This document shows, one piece after another, positions 1-12,260 of a DNA stretch of 64,000 nucleotides. Both the position numbers and the translations under genes were made by a program. The stretch is from Balanoglossus misakiensis (taxonomy: Eukaryota; Hemichordata), in NCBI GenBank assembly GCA_040954595.2, contig CM082580.2:2294001-2358000 (forward strand), read 5' to 3'. Numbering within the stretch: the stretch's first letter is position 1; every line of letters starts with the position of its first letter. Under the pieces are notes generated by a model. The model saw nothing but the letters and a program-made list of their open reading frames with translations. It was not told the DNA's origin and searched no databases.

Positions 1-157
1 ATTCCTGGAGTTCTCAGCTCAGCTGGATTACCATCGACTTTCGAAATTTGTACATCTATAAAAGATGGGAACAGAAATGTGCAACCTGTTATCAACCCAG
101 CCCTATGAATTTCAGGGAAAAGGAGTTGGAACGAATAATAGACATTGCTGCAAAGAG
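1..157 (+). CDS. possible 3' end of an internal exon, unrecognised
   Basis: An open frame runs from the window edge to a good splice donor (AAAGAG then GTGAGT). The last codons read MNFREKELERIIDIAAKR. This could be the segment of an aldo-keto reductase just before the YCPLS motif, but the strand is opposite to the aldo-keto reductase exons at 1966-3973, and the upstream part needs a frame change to resemble that family. It may equally be an unrelated exon. The evidence is weak. Confidence 0.2.
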
Positions 158-1965
158 GTGAGTGTCCAGTGGCGATATAAACGACTAGACTGGAGACATT
201 CCTTCGTGCATGCATTTATTGTCTAAGATATAGATAAGACCACTGTCATGTAGAAAACTATATAGGCCTATGTATGAAGTGTTTTATTGTGTGAGGTCAA
301 CTCTATCTCCGTCACTAACGTTTGCAGAGTTAACTCTGAACAACAGCAACTTCGCCCAGTTTAAAAGGGGAACGTGTATTTGTTTCCTGTCATGAGAGTA
401 TGGACCGATTATAGTGTATTATGCAGCATTTAATAAACTGCAATTCTAACTTGTTTAATGCAAAGCAAGGGTTTTGCAAAAATGTTACAGAGAGATGAAT
501 ATGTATTGATATATTCCAGAACAACCGGTATATATCACGAAGTTGTATGCCTATATACATGGTGTTAGCAGAGACTAAAGACCAGTGAGTCAATCATTCA
601 AAACAAATAAAATGCAAGCCTGACATGTAAACTTCAATTGTTACATGTAGATGTGTTGCCTTGATGAATGGTGACTACGTTGCCAGGAGAGACGATGACG
701 CAGCTGGCTATAGGGGAGGACCTCATGCAAGTGAACTCTGTGAGAAGTGTCAGTATGGCCGGAATAAGTGCTGGACTCGAAGACATTAGAGGCTTTGCAC
801 AGAATAAATTTGGCCACGAGTATATATCAGTGTGATGTCCGGGGAGGGGTTATTGACAGCCGACAACGACGGAGTTCCACAGAAGTGATGTTTATTGAAT
901 GACAACCACACGGGCACTAAAAGTTACAGGAAATCACGTATGCAGACCACGTGACAATCACGTGACTATGACGATACTACCACAACCAGCAGACGAACCA
1001 TAGAAGTTATATGAACTACATGGAAACTACATGAAAGAAACACAGTCCGGTCGCCGGGATGAACAACCTGAAAAGATTGACAAGCACTACTAGTGCCTTC
1101 GGGTTTGAGATGTTCATCACGATACTGAAGTAATTCTTTTAAATTCTCTTCCTAGCGTATAGGCAATTATGCTGTCAGTTTAGAAACTCTATTTTTCTTT
1201 CTGACTCAAAAATAGTAGTAAATGTTTTTATGATGACAAATTATTAACACAGTTGGTAAAAACGACATATTCTGAATAGATATTCACTAACTCCATTACA
1301 TTTAGGGACATGTACAAGTATATTAACGTCAGAGACTTTTCTTGTATTTATAGAGCGATACTTGTCCGTGTAACAACACATGTCATATTCTATAATTCCT
1401 AAATGATGACAATCCTGTTACGAGGTATACATTCTGTATACTTATTGTAGCTTCTAATTCAAAGTTATTCATTCTATATTGAAGTTTGCTTATATTGATT
1501 TCAAGTATTTCAAAATTTAAAGTGATACCATAGAGAGAACAACATAGATTAGCTTCCGGGTTTCTTTCTAAGTATCGTAAGCATGCTGAAAATTGAGGGG
1601 AAAACTGAAGTTGGGGTCGTTGAGTTTTGATTTTCAGTACAGAGCTGAAAAAATGATGTTACCCTGAGAAGGTCGTCGATTGCTTAATAATAAGTGCATA
1701 CTGTGGCCATAGTTGTCATGTTCTCAGATTACCATTTGGGTTCAGAGATGTAAGGTTACATCATTAACCCTTTCACCCCGCTTCCCTCCTTAGAGGTCCA
1801 ACCTGACCACAGAAAACAATGGGGTTCGACGGAACCATGGTGGTGAAAGGGTCAAAGAAATCTTTGCTGAAAGTGAGACATATTCATATAGTTGTGACAT
1901 AATTGTACATGGTGTGCTCATGCAAGTGTCACACAGGGATGGTCATGTACTTTTATGTGGCTTAC
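158..1965. other. no recognisable gene
   Basis: AT-rich non-coding sequence in which I see no open frame of convincing composition, no RNA gene and no clear repeat. It would be intron or intergenic DNA. Confidence 0.5.
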
Positions 1966-3973
1966 CTGTAAATTCCAGCGTATAAGAATCTGAGATGCCG
2001 TCTTCTCGTATTTCATGGCAATCTCTTTGACAATGGCATCATCAAGCGCTAGACATTTGGACAGGGGACAATACTCCTTCATACATAAAATAATATTTGA
2101 ATACATATTTAACATTTAAAAATAACAAGTTATTACATCTAAAATATACTGACACTTTCTTTTCCATTATAAAGCAGTCCAAAAAAAATAATTTTCTTAT
2201 TTTCATATTAATGCTATAAACAAAAATATGTATACATAAAAGAAATAATAGCCTCCCCTGAATACTTGATGTTGCCAGTATGCAAGGGCAGTGGTCACAC
2301 ACAATGTAAAATCTGGCCACGATGATGCTTCAATGACCCCGACGAGTGCGTTTCGGGGTCATTAAGTATTGAAGCATACACTTGACCATTATAAATTAAA
2401 CACATCTTCAAAATGGTCATATGTCATACATACATACATACATACATACATACATACATACATACATACATACATACATACATACATACATACATACATA
2501 CATACATACATACATACATACAGAGACAGACAGACAGACATGAATATGAGTGAAAGCAAAATATGATGTAAACATATTGATTGAGCACAGTAAAGTCACA
2601 AGAGGTCACAAGAGGTCAGGCGATTTTAATGCCATGCAGAAACTCACCTGAACACATAGGCTATGTTGTTGTTGCGACAAAACTATCTATTGGGTGGGGA
2701 AGAATAGGTCAAAAGGTCACTTACATGGAAACTAGCAGACCAATTAAATGCTTGTTTTTACAGAAATTTAACTTATGGATGATATGGGTTTCAAAATGTT
2801 TAAAGACCATGTGATGTCATGTGATGTGACATAATTTTATTTTTAAATTTAAGAAATGGTACATTATTCCAACCACATGAGATGATAAGACCATAAAAGT
2901 ACCTGGTTGACATGTGGTGCCACTGTCCACACTTCTCTGAGCTCTTCTAAGTGGTCAATTTCAAAGTTACTGTGAATGAACAATGTATTCTGTTGTAACT
3001 CTCTCAAATTCACTTACTGATAATCTAATGTCATTAAGGTCTTAAGACTGGGGGGGGGGGGGTTAAAGTCTTCCTTTGCTAAGCCATGACCCCAAGCTGA
3101 CAAAGACAGTCTCACCACACAAGAAGGCAGTGAGAACCTTGGCATCAGCATACTGGTATATTCCTAGGTAAATCTACAAGGAATACCGGTATCTGTAAAG
3201 TGTACAGGCACACAGATTATGAGATTTATGTAAACTAAATGGATGATTAACTTGATAATGATTTAAATGAAAAACATAGGGATTCCAACATGTAAATATT
3301 CAATGTCAACAAGAACTAGTATGTGAAACAGGAAGTGAAAGTTGCCCCTTTCAGATCATGAGGATGTGTCACACACTGCAAATAAACATATGTTTTAAGA
3401 GACACGCCATATCAAGTGACATGAACACTGAACACGGAGACCTCATATGTTAACTTTATGTATCACAGTGAAAAAGCTTGACAGTAATTTTTGCTCAAGA
3501 ATTATGGTCTGGCACAAGTGATGGTCAGATAACCGTGTACTTGTCACAATTCAAAATGGCCGCAACTGCACAGTCAAAGCAGCTCATGTACCATCAGAGT
3601 TAACCCACTGACAGCCTATGGTTAAAGTTTCCCACACAAAAAAATCTATAGTTCAATGCAGGTGATAGCAGGGATTTGCAGAACAAAAAAAAACATTTCT
3701 TGAAAAAAAATAGATTTTGGAAGCTCTTCTTTTAATAGTGTTCAATGGGACTTCCATTATAATGTAGGCAATTTAAACAATCAATAGCATCGTCTACAAA
3801 AATCAACATGCAACAAATCTGTCTGCCTAATTTTTATGGTGCTGGACCAGGGGGGATAGGGAGTCCGACCAGAACCGGACTGTAAAAGCTACTGAGAAAA
3901 AGCCAGAATCCATCATTACTTTCCCTGTAAAGTTCTCCTGGTGGGCAAGTTGGCCAGTGAATGAAGTACAGGT
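1966..3973 (-). pseudogene. aldo-keto reductase, partial gene (three exons seen)
   Basis: Three minus-strand exon-like blocks match the aldo-keto reductase (AKR) fold in the right order. 3973-3920 encodes LYFIHWPTCPPGELYRE, the family's LYLIHWP strand, with a pyrimidine-rich acceptor and a GTAATG donor. 2969-2903 encodes SNFEIDHLEELREVW and ends in HVNQ, the (GV)SNF...NQ segment that contributes to NADPH binding, with a GTACTT donor. 2076-1966 encodes YCPLSKCLALDD...ILIRWNLQ, the (A)YSPL...RWNLQ segment, with a GTAAGC donor. AKRs reduce aldehydes and ketones with NADPH in the cytosol. I could not find the N-terminal exons (catalytic Asp/Tyr/Lys), the exon between HVNQ and YCPLS, or the C-terminal exon. 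The gene is either decayed or has exons I failed to recognise. Confidence 0.6.
2425..2540. repeat. (CATA)n microsatellite followed by (CAGA)n
   Basis: About 24 uninterrupted CATA units run from 2425 to 2520 and pass directly into short CAGA units. It lies in an intron-like part of the AKR remnant. Confidence 0.95.
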
Positions 3974-4988
3974 CTGTGTCAAAACAAAACAAATAAAATC
4001 GTTTCAACATATTCTCTGTACAGATTAAGGATGCTTTCAGTAATGTAATTATCAAACCCCCAAATGTAAACATTTTCTTAAATCTCGGACACAGGGGAGC
4101 TCATCTTAGTACAGCACCGAATCACTATGGATACAGTGGTCATGTGACATCCTTTTTGGGAATCTTCGAAATTCAGTTTTTACCCAGTTTTGCTAATCAA
4201 TCATGCGCTATCAAACTTTAACAAATAATATATACTTGTCACTTGCAAAGAAGATTTCTACAGTAACAAAGGTGGCGAACACTAAGATTTTCCAAAAATA
4301 AAGCAGTAAAGATTTCCATGGAACTCAAGAAAGCTATGATAAATTTGTGAACCCTTCACAAGAAAATATGTGGAGTTTTGACTGTACTAAGTACACCTAT
4401 GCACCTTTCACGTTTCATTAACTGCAGTGGCAGGAAGCCCTGCTGCTCTGGCTGTGAACACATCATACTGCCAACTGACAGCCACGCGTGCTTGAACCAA
4501 TGAATTTCAAAACAACATAAAAATTGTGTGTACGAGTTACCCATGTTGTCTTAATTTTTGTATCAGCTCTAACAAATATGGTTTTCGATGCCTGAGTGAT
4601 GGTTCTGGATAAACTGATGTATGCATGCATATCAACACAGACGCCCATCTGTGATTTCCAGGCTTCGTTTGCAAGGAAAGTAAACAACAGGAAGAGAACA
4701 TTAAAATACAATGGCATCGTCGATGAAGATGTAAAACCTGATATCAACAAATGGCTTTATGTGATAACAGGATCGCGACTGATATTTCACTATTTTTATC
4801 ACTTCCGGGAAGTCGTTTGACATATATTTGAATGAAACTCTCAGTGCTGACAGGTAATGTATTCTGATTGGCTAAACTGCAACGTTGATAAGCCTTAATT
4901 ATCCTGCAAGCATTTAAATACTGCCATTCCACAAAAATTAAAATCACTTCTCTTTAGAGCTCAGGTGACGACTTCACACCAAAACACC
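3974..4988. other. no assignable gene; one signal-like minus-strand frame
   Basis: A minus-strand frame starting at about 4712 opens with MPLYFNVLFLLFTFLA, a signal-peptide-like stretch, and runs to a possible GTAACT donor near 4540. I recognise no domain and no continuation, so it is not called as a gene. The remainder is AT-rich. Confidence 0.35.
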
Positions 4989-7403
4989 ATGGCATTCAGT
5001 CTACCCACTCTGTATTTTCTCCTTCTCGGAGTTGCGATCGGCAGCTCACAACCAGCCCGTGGTACAATCAGAGAATCATTTGGAGGACAGGACGGCCATC
5101 CATCGCACTCTCACGGTACATGTAGTGCGGCGCAAGAAATTTCAGACAAGCTTACATCTATGAAAGCGGACTTTCAACAACAGCAGTCGGACATACAACA
5201 GTTACAAGCCCTTTGCAGCAATGCTTCGAGTGAAATTTCAGACAGGCTGACATCTATCCAGGCGGACTTACAAGAACTACGATTCGCACTGAATGAATCC
5301 ACCAAAGATGACAAAACAGAAAAGGGTCCTCCAGTGGAAGGCTTTAAAGGCTATCCAAAAGGTAAGTAACCACTGGATGTTTTATCGATCATGATGTATG
5401 CGTACACATACTTTGCCAGAGAACATTGTAAACATGTACATCTATCCGTACTTGCTTTTTTACTGTCATATGACCGATGTTTACACTTGCATTCAAGACA
5501 GCCATGTTTCCAAATAGAATATAACCCTCAACATTTGCACTGCTATATAGGTCATAGGGCAAGGATTTAACATCTGAAATGAAATTAAAATATTGATGTC
5601 TCATCCGTAAACCTTTCACTAGCTCAGTGTGTTGCTAGGAGGAGAACCCACTAATGCACGAACCCGGATTGAAAATGGAATTATGATCAGTAAAATTGAA
5701 ATTATTGTCATTTCTTTTATATAATTAATTCTGGATTTTTGGTTTCTCATTTGTATGTATAATGAAACTCTGTAGTAAAATATAGGAGTCACCACATTTG
5801 TTTTCATAATACAAGGTCACAAATTATTTCAATAATTGAAGAAAACTCCTCAGCATTGTATAGGCAAAATATTTAGCAAAGTTTATCTCGAAAGTGGGCA
5901 AGATGACCATACGATTTTATTTGACCGATGAATTTAATTTTATTTGACTGAGCTAAGTGTAAAATTTCCTGAAAATGACAATAGCAGAAGAGAGTTTTAG
6001 AGCAATCTCAATGTAATCCTTTGGGAAAAGACACATGTGCACAAGTTCACGCAGTTTACGTTCTGCGCGTACATTATTTATAGGCACTTTATTACTTCCT
6101 GTTGACCAGTTGACTCCTTGAGTACCCATTGCAAAATTTGACTGAAGCGTTGGCGAGGTCGACCCACTTTTTTCACTCTCGTGTCCACAAGCGGGATGGG
6201 GGCAGGTGTGTGTTGTTGAACATTGATTCACTAAATAGCCACAAGTACATTAACATAAAAGGTGTCTTGTATCAAACTTAATTAATGGAAAAAGGGCAGC
6301 GACAGAGAGACTTTGTCCCTTGTATGAAGAAAAAAATGGCGCTCCTATGGTACATGTGAATTTAATGTAAATTCAGTTGTCAGTCAGTCAGCCAGTTGAT
6401 GATAAAGTGAACAACCAACTGTTAATTTCATTGGGTCGACATTGAAACAGTAAGTTAAACTGCAAGCTACTATTATTGCTTAAATGGCTTTGTCCATGGA
6501 AACTCACACAAACGTACCATTTCTAATCACTTTCTACAAAGTAAACAGCTACAGAAAAAAAAACGATTAAACACAACTCATTCTTTTTTTCTGTATTTGC
6601 TTTTATAACATCTTATCATAAATTTGACAACTTCTGATAAACCAGAAGCAAGCCTGTATGGCATTTAGTCTCTTCAAATTATTTTCAATTAAACATTGTT
6701 TTTTCCTTAACAAAATTATCAATGGATGGTGCATTTATTTTCAGACTGTAACCATGCCTACCAACAAAATGGAAGAAGCCATCTTTTTGAAGGAGTCCAC
6801 CTGATTCAACCAGAAAACTACCCAGAACCCTTTGCAGTTTACTGTGAAGTCCAGGATGGTGCTGCCTGGACTGTGATACAACGACGGCAAGACGGATCAG
6901 TCGACTTTGCCAGGGACTGGCAGACCTACAAATTGGGATTCGGAGACGTAACGGGCGAACACTGGCTGGGAAACGAAAAGATCTACTATCTGGTACAAAG
7001 CGGTGGCTACAGACTCCGCATTGACGTCCAGGATTGGGGAACGGAGACAGTTCTACACGCAGAGTATGGAGTCTTCGGCGTTGGAAGCGAGTCCTCCAAG
7101 TACGTGCTGTCGGTGGGGAATTACTCTGGCACGGCTGGAGATCACATGGCTTATCATGATGGACAGAAGTTTAGTACCAAGGATCAGGATAATGATGATC
7201 ACGCCAACCATTGCTGCGCTTGCACTAATGGATGGGGTCGTGGTGGGTGGTGGTACAGGACTTGTCATCGCGCTAACCTTAATGGCGTTTACATACAAGG
7301 TGGCACGTATAATGGCTGGTATGGTCTTTCATGGGGGCATGTACAAGATCATTCTCAGAAGAGAACTGTTATGAAGGTGCTCAAAGGAAACTCAACGTTG
7401 TAA
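4989..7403 (+). CDS. secreted fibrinogen-related domain (FReD) protein, ficolin/tenascin-like
   Basis: Two exons, 4989-5361 and 6745-7403, with GTAAGT donor and TTTTCAG acceptor; the phase is consistent and gives 343 aa. The ATG at 4989 lies in a strong context (CACCATGG). Residues 1-25 are a signal peptide. The N-terminal region then carries two related heptad-rich segments (EISDKLTSMKADFQ and EISDRLTSIQADLQ), probably a coiled coil for oligomerisation, with a few Cys and a short Gly/Pro-rich hinge (GPPVEGFKGYPKG). The C-terminal ~218 residues are a fibrinogen C domain: CEVQDGAAWTVIQRRQDGSVDF, the calcium-loop region DQDND, and WWYRTCHRANLNGVY. Family members recognise acetylated or sugar ligands in innate immunity or bind matrix. 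The sequence cannot tell ficolin-like from angiopoietin-like use. The Cys-rich stretch HCCACTNGWGRGG at the ligand loop is unusual. Confidence 0.9.
5362..6744 (+). other. intron of the FReD gene
   Basis: 1.4-kb intron bounded by GTAAGT and TTTTCAG. It contains part of a MITE (see 6148-6321) and no other feature that I can support. Confidence 0.85.
6148..6321. mobile_element. half copy of an AAGGGAC foldback MITE
   Basis: The segment matches the right half of the complete element at 10471-10815: the GGGATGG...GTGTGTTGTTGAAC block, the TTGATTCACTA block, and the terminal AGAGAGACTTTGTCCCTT. The left half is missing. Confidence 0.75.
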
Positions 7404-7657
7404 CTCACCAATTCAATTTTCAAACAAGTTCGTTCTCCGTACTGATACATACTGTACACTCCAAAATACTACATTAACGTAATTTGTACATCAACAGTTA
7501 ACACGAACCTTCGACTAAATCACAGCATAACTGTACTGAAGCTGCACATATTTCAGATTGTTTTTACCTCATGATTGCTTATAGCAAACAGTATTTGGAA
7601 AGCGTTGTAAAAAGGACAGGTACATGAGCCTATACATACCATGTACATGTAGTTAGT

Positions 7658-7663
7658 AATAAA
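7658..7663 (+). promoter_or_regulatory. candidate polyadenylation signal of the FReD gene
   Basis: AATAAA lies 255 bases after the stop codon in AT-rich sequence. It is the first clear hexamer downstream. Confidence 0.4.
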
Positions 7664-9580
7664 CTATATATGGCATTTCTTCCGAGTTTTTAGTGTTTAT
7701 AATATACATGTATGCTGTGCAAAGAAAATTTATGCTGTTTTAAACACCCATAAGAATTTCACAACAAAGTATTTTTTCTTCATTTTCTCTCCTTTTTCTT
7801 TGCAGATTCTCTTTTGTGTGCAACTATGTTAGAAAGTAACATGTTGGTGTAATTTTTAAGTTGGGTCAAAGTTGGCTCTGCATGGCAGGACTGTGTGTCT
7901 TACGTCGATGCCTCCAAACCAATGTGGACCCACTAATTGTTGGACCAAAGCTGGACTTCTGTAGTCTGGGTTTGGGGGGAACGGGTTACATGTGTGCCCG
8001 GCCTCCGGGTAACTCGGCAAGTTTTATGCAGTGTCGTTCTGTGATCTCGGCAATGCAAGTGGAAGTGATTCAAGTCGGGATTTACTGAGCAGTTATCAGA
8101 GAGAACGGAAATTTGAAAAAAATGGCCGGATTTCTGTTTCCCTCTACTTCCCATTCAGTTCCCTCTCAGTTTTCCAAAAATGAAATTGTTATGGTCCGAT
8201 GTGAAGTGTATCAGTTTTTTGCCAACAATGTTATCACTTCCCATGTGCCTGATGCTTACACTTCGGCAAATGAAGTTTCATTGAGGAGATTGTCTCCCCA
8301 CATATTGAAAATAATAGAGACTTTGCTGGGTAATCAGGGATTTGATGACCAAATAAAGGGAGTGTTACATGTATTTAACTGTTGCAATATCAAGTATTCT
8401 TTACTATCAATCACGTGATCTGGCCATGGGACCCACGGCGTTGTCATTTCCAGCTGACTGGCATGCAATATTTCGGCATCAAGAAAAAGTTTTTCCGAGT
8501 ATGTTTTTACTTTAAAACCGCAACACACGTAACATGTATCGGGTATGTTGCCTCATCAGCCTCATGGAGTTTCGTCTAAATAGTCTTTGTCTGGACCACG
8601 TTGTTGAAGTAGCCCGTCATCTGGAAATTTGAATGCGAACGTTACTGCCGCCTGAGCGCGTCTGACGTCATTTGATATCGAAGAATAGATAATGGTATGT
8701 TCCCCTTAAAATCCAATCTCAGCCATTTTTTACAGGACAGCAAGGCCAGTGCTGTAGTCATCCATAATTATAAAACCTCATCTTTTGCATAATAAATCTG
8801 AATCTACTTTTTTTAGCCATCAATGTTTATGTTATTAATTAATGAAACTTTGCAAGAGAATTGAAATGCTAATCTGAATGCCCAGTTGGTCTGTGTTGCA
8901 AAATATGGCCGGAAAAATCTCGTGTAATCTCCTTTGCAAATGCATATCTGGCATGCCCTTGACATTTATTCACTCAACAAGATATTTCAGGCCAAGGTTA
9001 GTGATTGACCGTTTACAGGCTACTTTGGTCCTTTCGTACCCCAAGTCCGGCGGCCACAGTTTGGATATTGTGATATATCTGGGATATATTTATGGAGAGC
9101 ACAAGAGGACACAACAGACAGTTGTTCATTCAACTTCAGGGAGACCTGTAGTACCGTTTATTACTACGCATGCGCACACTACGTCATCATGAACACATGC
9201 ATACACACTCCACGTGAACATTTCAGTCAGTCGAACAGCCAAGGGCTCATTAATATAAATTATACAGCGTTCTAATTCAAAATTGTGGACCGTTTGATTT
9301 CCGCTCACTGTACACGGTGAAATTGTCGCTGAACGGTGGTCGTCTTTGATCTTCGACTGTGGCGTCAAAACAAAACGAATCGGCAAAATCTTTGCTGGAT
9401 GAAAGGTTAGTATAACCCTCTATACTAATGGCTATTTTTCGTGAACTTTTTTGGTGTAAAATGCCATGTAAATCTCACTTCTGAACTGGGGTCGATTTGA
9501 ATTCTGCGCGGCACCGTTAACACAAGGTTTATACCCTCTAAAAATTTCACACATGAAAGATTATGATCACAACTTGATAT
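7664..9580. other. no recognisable gene
   Basis: Mostly non-coding. A plus-strand frame at 8113-8418 (about 100 codons, MAGFLFPSTSHS...) is open but shows no recognisable domain and no splice partners, so it is not called. Confidence 0.4.
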
Positions 9581-10095
9581 TCCGAAAGTTTTAAGTGTGT
9601 AACCAAACCAGTGAAAACTTTGGGTGTGTACTTTGGTATAATGAAATTGAGTGCAAAAGACTTAACTGGGACGGGAAAATTTCTTTGCTGGAAAAATGTT
9701 TACATTCTTGGAGCCGTAGGCAATTAACTATGTATGGTAGGATTGTCGTAACAAAAGCTTTGGCAATGTCAAAAATTATATGTATTTGTCCTCCGTAATT
9801 GGCATGCCGAATGATATATGTAAAAAGGTGCAGGGGTTGATTGACAACTTTGTAAACCGCAAGAGAATTCTGTCAAACAAGGTGCTTGAAAAAGAGCATT
9901 GCAAGGGTGGTGTTAAACATATTAATGTGATGTGTCAGGTGCAAGCATTGCAAGCAATGTGGGTCAAGACTAGACTAAATATCAGTTCACAAAAACTCTG
10001 CACAGTGCAGACTACACAATTGTCAGTCAAACTAAAACCACACAGACTACTCCTACACAGACTGGAAAATGCCTGTTCAGTAATACTCAAACAAT
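9580..10095 (+). mobile_element. L1/Tx1-like reverse transcriptase C-terminal fragment
   Basis: Three overlapping frames read as one decayed protein: KTLGVYFG, then NWDGKISLLEKCLHSWSRRQ and LTMYGRIVVTKALAMSKI, then IDNFVNRKRILSNKV and HCKGGVKHIN. This order (LG.YFG, NW..KI...L..W..R.L...G...V.K, F.W..K, GG) is the thumb/connection region of L1-clade non-LTR reverse transcriptases. At least two frameshifts are needed and the catalytic YADD region is absent, so it is a dead fragment. Confidence 0.7.
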
Positions 10096-10470
10096 AACAG
10101 TTAATGAAATTTACCTTTTTAATTTTTATTGTCAAATAAATACAATATAATATATAAAAGGTAACAACTGAGGAAAGCAAGATTAATAAAGGAAACTCCT
10201 GAATGCAAAAAAGTGTGGGAACTGGCCACCAACCACACTACAGGCAGTAAAACACCGATCGATCAGCACAGACGCACTTCTTTCTTCGTTGTCTCCTGAA
10301 AGACAAAGAAACAAACTGTAAGGCGTACGATAATTATTGGTGAAGTTCTCAACAAGAGATTTGAGAAACACTTGCTCCGGTTTCCACACACACACGACAC
10401 TGCTGCAACAGTGCACGCCAAGCAAGGAATGATGCTGCCCGGGAAACTTTCCCTCCGGCGCGCTTACTTA

Positions 10471-10815
10471 AAGGGACAAAGTCTCTCTCACTGCCCTTTT
10501 TCCACTAATTATGTTTGATACAAGACACTGTTTATGTTAATGTACATGTGGATATATAGTAAATCTACATTCGACCACACACAACTTCCATCCCACTTGT
10601 AATATGAGAGTAAAAACTCGCCCAAAATGAATAAATGGTAAAGAACGATTATTCATTTTGGCGAGTTTTTTCACTCTCCTGTCTATAAGAGGGATGGAAG
10701 TTGTGTGTGGTTGAACGTTGATTCACTATATATCCACATGTAGAATAACAAACGGTGTCTTGTATCAAATATAATTAATGGAAAAAAAGGCAGCTAGAGA
10801 GAGACTTTGTCCCTT
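10471..10815. mobile_element. foldback MITE with AAGGGAC ends and TA target duplication
   Basis: The two ends are inverted repeats (AAGGGACAAAGTCTCTCTC at the left and its complement at the right) flanked by TA on both sides. The homology continues inwards almost to the centre: the TTTGATACAAGACAC block and the ACAACTTCCATCCC block both recur inverted, around a short centre with CGCCAAAATGAATAA and its complement. There is no coding capacity. A half copy lies at 6148-6321 and a solo end at about 12007. Confidence 0.85.
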
Positions 10816-11522
10816 TAAGGTCTACGATGACGTCTGGACACCTACTGTCCCATCATTGCGCCAAAAATCATGTCCAATCAGAGCTCTCAGCAAGAAAATT
10901 ACGAAATTGGACCGGGACATAATGATCTAAAATAGCTTGCCACAGTCGCGCATTCGCTACTTCCGGGTATGGATTCCTTCCGCCGCCATGTTAGAACACG
11001 GTACATACACACACTCAGTAAACAGGCGTTCGCAATTTTTCCGGACCTTGAGCAGACTAAAAATACGCAAATTTCGATAAAACAATAATCAACTCAACGA
11101 TTTATGTCAATTTTCGATTTTTAAAAACCGGCACGCGGGGCAGTGTTGAAAATCACGGAAAAATCGTGAAAGTCCGTACGGGCACACCACTCGAAACGCG
11201 TATAACCTAATTCTTTGGACTAACAATGGCGTGAAATATGATAGAAACAGCAACTTACCAGGTATACGTCAGTTTCGGGATGAGAATTATTCTTCTAACG
11301 CAGTATTAAGCTGGAAAAGTGAGATTATCGGTACCTCGGGAAAAAATCCTAACGGACACATACTTAAGCACGGGGGCGCTGTTCATTTGAAATGATTTTA
11401 TGCAAATGCATGTAAATTAGGTACCCTGAAATCAGACTGTTGACGGCGTTTCTGAAAAGCCAAAGGTGATTGAGAGCGCCCTCTTGAGAGGCAATATCAC
11501 ACAGTCTTGGAGCAAGACTAGC
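10816..11522. other. no recognisable gene
   Basis: Moderately GC-rich spacer between the MITE and the Harbinger element. No open frame or RNA gene is supported. Confidence 0.5.
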
Positions 11523-12260
11523 ACCGCGTTCGATTATCTTACCCGGGGAGCCCTAAGTGACGTCATGGGCCAAACCCGGTGTTGTGCCGAATTCGGCCCC
11601 ATGCCGAATACGTCCCGCGCATGCTCGGGTCATCAGTAACATGTGTCTGAAATATTGCATTTTCTTGTGTGAAAGTTTTGCCATCCAACGTGCATGTAAG
11701 GCTGTGCATGAATGTACATTGTACTGCACTGTAAACTTGGACATTGCATTACCGCAAGGATTTAATTTCATTCCACCAACAAATCAGGGCCATGGGCAGA
11801 TATTCACCCATTTAGGCCGAAACCATCACTTTTAGCTTTCAATAGTTAACATGATTAGTTGGGGTCTTAATCGGCAACGGGGCTGAATACAGAATTGCAT
11901 TTTGTTATTCATAATTGTTGATTAGTATATATCACTTTCAGATGATTTTGTACAAATTCAAAAGACTTAACTGAAACTTAATTACAACTTTTTTTCAGCA
12001 GAGTATTTAAAGGGACAAAGTCGCTATCTATGCCTTATTTTGGTTACTTTTGTTTTATATGAGAAGTTGTCTGCTGTCATACTGCCCTTAAATACTATAT
12101 TTTTTTATTTCATCAGTAATATATGTTAAGGAAAGGTTAAACATCATTATTTTTTTGTCCTTTTTAAAATTATTTTATTCTACCTTTACTTGATTAAAAG
12201 ATTAAAGCAGCTTCTCAATTGAATTGTTTTAACAAAGGCGCTCTCTGATTATAGATTCTG

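Noticed and set aside
2369-2609. Open frames of Ile-His-Thr-Tyr or Cys-Met-Tyr-Val repeats
   Set aside because: Translation of the (CATA)n microsatellite.
5630-5680. B-box-like GGTTCGTGC on the minus strand, possible tRNA
   Set aside because: No A box, acceptor stem or anticodon arm could be paired around it.
7003-7374. Overlapping 123-codon frame in the FReD exon and an 81-codon opposite frame
   Set aside because: Shadows of the fibrinogen-domain coding sequence in other frames.
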